From: an uncultured Paracoccaceae bacterium
Lineage (GTDB): Bacteria; Pseudomonadota; Alphaproteobacteria; Rhodobacterales; Rhodobacteraceae
Reading direction: 5' to 3'
DNA: 64,000 bases
Assembly: GCA_947488605.1 (NCBI GenBank)
Contig: CANKZJ010000002.1
Coordinates: forward strand, 310,001 to 374,000
A program made the position numbers and the translations under genes. How positions within the stretch are numbered: the first letter of the stretch is position 1; each line of letters begins with the position of its first letter. The notes beneath the pieces are model-generated. The model was not told the origin of the DNA. It ran no database searches and saw nothing but the letters and a program-made list of their open reading frames with translations. This document shows positions 61,985-64,000 of the stretch, piece by piece.

Positions 61985-64000
61985 CTACTTCCTGACCTTT
62001 TCCATTGTCGGGTCATAAAGCGGTTTCAGCGATGCCGTCGCTTCATATCGCACACCTGCTACATCAATCTCCCAATGCCCGGCGTTCACGATCTCGGCTG
62101 TCAGTGGGGCGTCATGTTCGGCAAAACCAATCCCCACCGCGCCGCCTAAGCTGTGGCCATACCCGCCGACCTGAATATAACCGACCTCGACCCCGTTCAA
62201 AAAGATCAGCTCGTTGCCATAAAGCAGGGGTTCTGGATCCTTGAGCAGGAACTGCAGCATACGGGTTTTCGGCGTGCCTTGCGCTTTGATCGCTGCCAAG
62301 GCGTCGCGTCCGATAAACCCGCCCGGTTTGTCCAGTTTGACGGCAAAGCCTAACCCTGCGGCGATAGGATTATCGGTGTTATCAACATCGATGCCAAAGT
62401 CGCGATAGGCTTTTTCCAGGCGCAAGGAATTCAGCGTCTGCATGCCCGCGTTCCTGACCCCAAGATCTAGGCCAGCCTGCATCAGCAGATCGTATGTCTG
62501 GACCGCTTGCGTGGATGGAACATGTAGCTCCCAGCCTAATTCGCCAATGAATGTAACCCGGTACGCCAGAACATGTGCGTAGCCCACGTCAATGTATTGT
62601 GCCGACATGAAGGGAAACGCCTCATTCGAAAGGTCTGCGCCCGTCACACGCGTCAGTAATTCCCTCGCCTTGGGTCCATGCACATTGATTTGCGCGCGCC
62701 CTGCTGTGACATCTGTGATGGTGATAAATTCGTCCGCACCAATGTGTCGACGCATTCGCATTTCGGTGTGCCCGTGCGAATTTTCGCCAACCACCACCAT
62801 AAACTTGTCATCAGCCAACCGCGCGACAGTCAGGTCCGCCTCAAACCCGCCGGCCTCATTGACCCACGCGGTATAAACGACACGGCCTGACGCCACATCG
62901 ACCTCGTTACATGATAATCGCGACATCAGTTTTACGGCGTCGCGCCCTTGGACAAGGAAACACGACATCGACGACATATCCATCAAGACAACGTCTTCGC
63001 GGGCCGCGCGATGCTCTTCTGCATGCCAGTCCCACCAGTTTTGGCGGAACCAACTGTATTCATCAATCTTGGCCTGCGCGGGCGAGGGGGCAAACCAATC
63101 GGGTGCCTCCCATCCATGCCCTTCCGAGAAATACGCACCAGTAGCCGCTAACCTGTCATGCAAGATGGACCGTTTGACGTCGCGCGCCGTCTTCGGGCTT
63201 TCATTGTGGAAATGCTGGCCAAAGAGTTTCCCCAATAGCTCGGGCGTGCGATCACGGCGAAAGGCTGGCGTTGCCTCGGATTTGGTAAAGCGATTGACGT
63301 TGATGCCGGTGACATCAAGCGGTGCAAGCCCATCAACGATCCAGTGTGCCAGCACCATGCCAGTTCCCGCACCGTTCAAAATACCCAACGAGTTCATGCC
63401 GCAGGCCACCCAAAGATTGCGTATCTCGGGTGTCGGACCCACCAGAGGGGCAAGGTCAGGTGTAAAGCTCTCGGGTCCGCAGAACAGTTTCTTTACACCG
63501 TAGTTCATCGTGTCAGGCACGCGGGAATAGGCCTTTTCCAGATCAGGACCAACGCGGTCCCAATCGGGTTCAATCTCACCAAATTCGAAATCGTCGGGGA
63601 TGCCGTCCAGCTTCCAAGCAGCAGCACCCGGTTCAAAAAGGCCCAGCATCATGCCACCGACTTCTTCGCGGTAGTAGGTGTATGTTGATGGGTCTTCCAA
63701 GACAGGCAAATCGCGCGGCAAATCAGGTATCGCTTCGGTGATCAGATAATAGTGCTCGGCGGCTTGCAGGGGCAGGTTGACCCCGTGCTTTTCACCCAGT
63801 TGCCGCGACCACATGCCCCCGCAGATGACGACGTTTTCAGCAGTAATCGTCTGACCATCTTGGGTTTGAACGCCAGTTGCTGTTCCGTTCGTGGTCAAAA
63901 TCTCGGTCACGCGCACGCCTTCAAAAAAACGCGCGCCGCCCATGCGGGCACCCTTTGCCAATGACATTGTCAGATCGACGGGGTTCGCGCGACCATCCTC
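61985..64000 (-). CDS. Dimethylglycine/sarcosine dehydrogenase-like, N-terminus cut
   Basis: At least 671 residues are present; the frame stays open to the window edge (EDGRANPVDLTMSLAKGARM), so the FAD-binding start lies beyond. The visible part has the end of the DAO domain (VVICGGMWSRQLGEKHGVNL, FCGGPESFTPDLAPLVGPTPE-like FCGPESFTPD), an FAO_M linker and a GcvT-like folate domain (VVYTAWVNEAGGFEADLTVA, FIGELGWELHVPSTQAVQTY, GMQTLNSLRLEKAYRDFGID, GFIGRDALAAIKAQG). Enzymes of this type remove methyl groups from glycine betaine breakdown products and pass formaldehyde to tetrahydrofolate. It lies 127 bases upstream (in coordinates, downstream) of the RTX/Hint gene with no operon link. Confidence 0.9.
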   Translation of the reverse strand, partial: EDGRANPVDLTMSLAKGARMGGARFFEGVRVTEILTTNGTATGVQTQDGQTITAENVVICGGMWSRQLGEKHGVNLPLQAAEHYYLITEAIPDLPRDLPVLEDPSTYTYYREEVGGMMLGLFEPGAAAWKLDGIPDDFEFGEIEPDWDRVGPDLEKAYSRVPDTMNYGVKKLFCGPESFTPDLAPLVGPTPEIRNLWVACGMNSLGILNGAGTGMVLAHWIVDGLAPLDVTGINVNRFTKSEATPAFRRDRTPELLGKLFGQHFHNESPKTARDVKRSILHDRLAATGAYFSEGHGWEAPDWFAPSPAQAKIDEYSWFRQNWWDWHAEEHRAAREDVVLMDMSSMSCFLVQGRDAVKLMSRLSCNEVDVASGRVVYTAWVNEAGGFEADLTVARLADDKFMVVVGENSHGHTEMRMRRHIGADEFITITDVTAGRAQINVHGPKARELLTRVTGADLSNEAFPFMSAQYIDVGYAHVLAYRVTFIGELGWELHVPSTQAVQTYDLLMQAGLDLGVRNAGMQTLNSLRLEKAYRDFGIDVDNTDNPIAAGLGFAVKLDKPGGFIGRDALAAIKAQGTPKTRMLQFLLKDPEPLLYGNELIFLNGVEVGYIQVGGYGHSLGGAVGIGFAEHDAPLTAEIVNAGHWEIDVAGVRYEATASLKPLYDPTMEKVRK

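Overview
The window looks like chromosome from a marine alphaproteobacterium of the Roseobacter group (Rhodobacterales). This is inferred from gene content and style: Hint-domain proteins with RTX repeats, a dimethylglycine/sarcosine-dehydrogenase-type oxidoreductase, a gamma-glutamyl-type glutamine synthetase next to a peptide ABC transporter, an M81 (MlrC-like) peptidase, many ATGA-overlapping operons and moderate GC content. I cannot name the species from sequence alone.

Layout. 1-3.6 kb is the right end of an integrated element: a HEPN-like gene cut by the window edge, an IS481-family insertion sequence whose transposase carries an in-frame TGA, an AlpA-like regulator and a tyrosine integrase. 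It ends at a 47-bp copy of the 3' part of a tRNA-Thr(TGT) gene. A second DUF4102-type integrase starts just beyond, so the tRNA site has probably been used twice. 5.3-8.3 kb holds a two-component system with a secreted PepSY-like protein that ends in NGNSGN repeats. 8.3-10.5 kb is mostly non-coding with gene remnants and one lipoprotein.

10.5-17.9 kb is the most unusual block. On the minus strand lie a P-loop NTPase, an ABC-exporter-like protein whose nucleotide-binding domain has lost its key motifs, a sensor kinase and an OmpR-type regulator, packed as an operon. Next to it are a secreted EF-hand protein with a poly-aspartate tail and, divergently, a DUF4956 membrane protein with a VTC-domain (polyphosphate-polymerase-like) protein. 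TGAACG direct repeats lie in two intergenic regions of this block and suggest common control.

17.9-22.7 kb is a gene graveyard: two decayed copies of the same recombinase family, an acetyltransferase fragment, a LysR fragment and a membrane-protein fragment surround one intact Hint-domain gene. 22.7-33 kb is a single eight-gene minus-strand operon: solute-binding protein, two permeases, two ATPases, glutamine-synthetase-like ligase, aldehyde dehydrogenase and iron alcohol dehydrogenase. This reads as uptake plus gamma-glutamylation and oxidation of an amino-alcohol-like substrate. Divergent from it (33.2-40.7 kb) are an FAD oxidoreductase, an RpiR/MurR regulator, an M81 peptidase, a convergent sulfatase, an EamA exporter/importer and a class III aminotransferase, probably parts of the same catabolic theme.

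42-48 kb holds an ammonium transporter, a secreted protein of unknown function, and a TPP riboswitch followed by ykoF and a three-gene thiamine-precursor ABC transporter. 48-54 kb holds small and regulatory genes: a LysR-type HTH on a non-LysR body with a possible acetyltransferase partner, a hemerythrin, a glutathionyl-hydroquinone-reductase-like GST, an Lrp regulator and an XRE regulator. 54-62 kb holds a large surface protein (Big_12-like repeats, OmpA domain, C-terminal barrel), an AGE-family sugar isomerase, a TauE/SafE permease and a second RTX/Hint protein. The window ends inside a dimethylglycine/sarcosine-dehydrogenase-like gene. No rRNA, complete tRNA gene or CRISPR array was seen.
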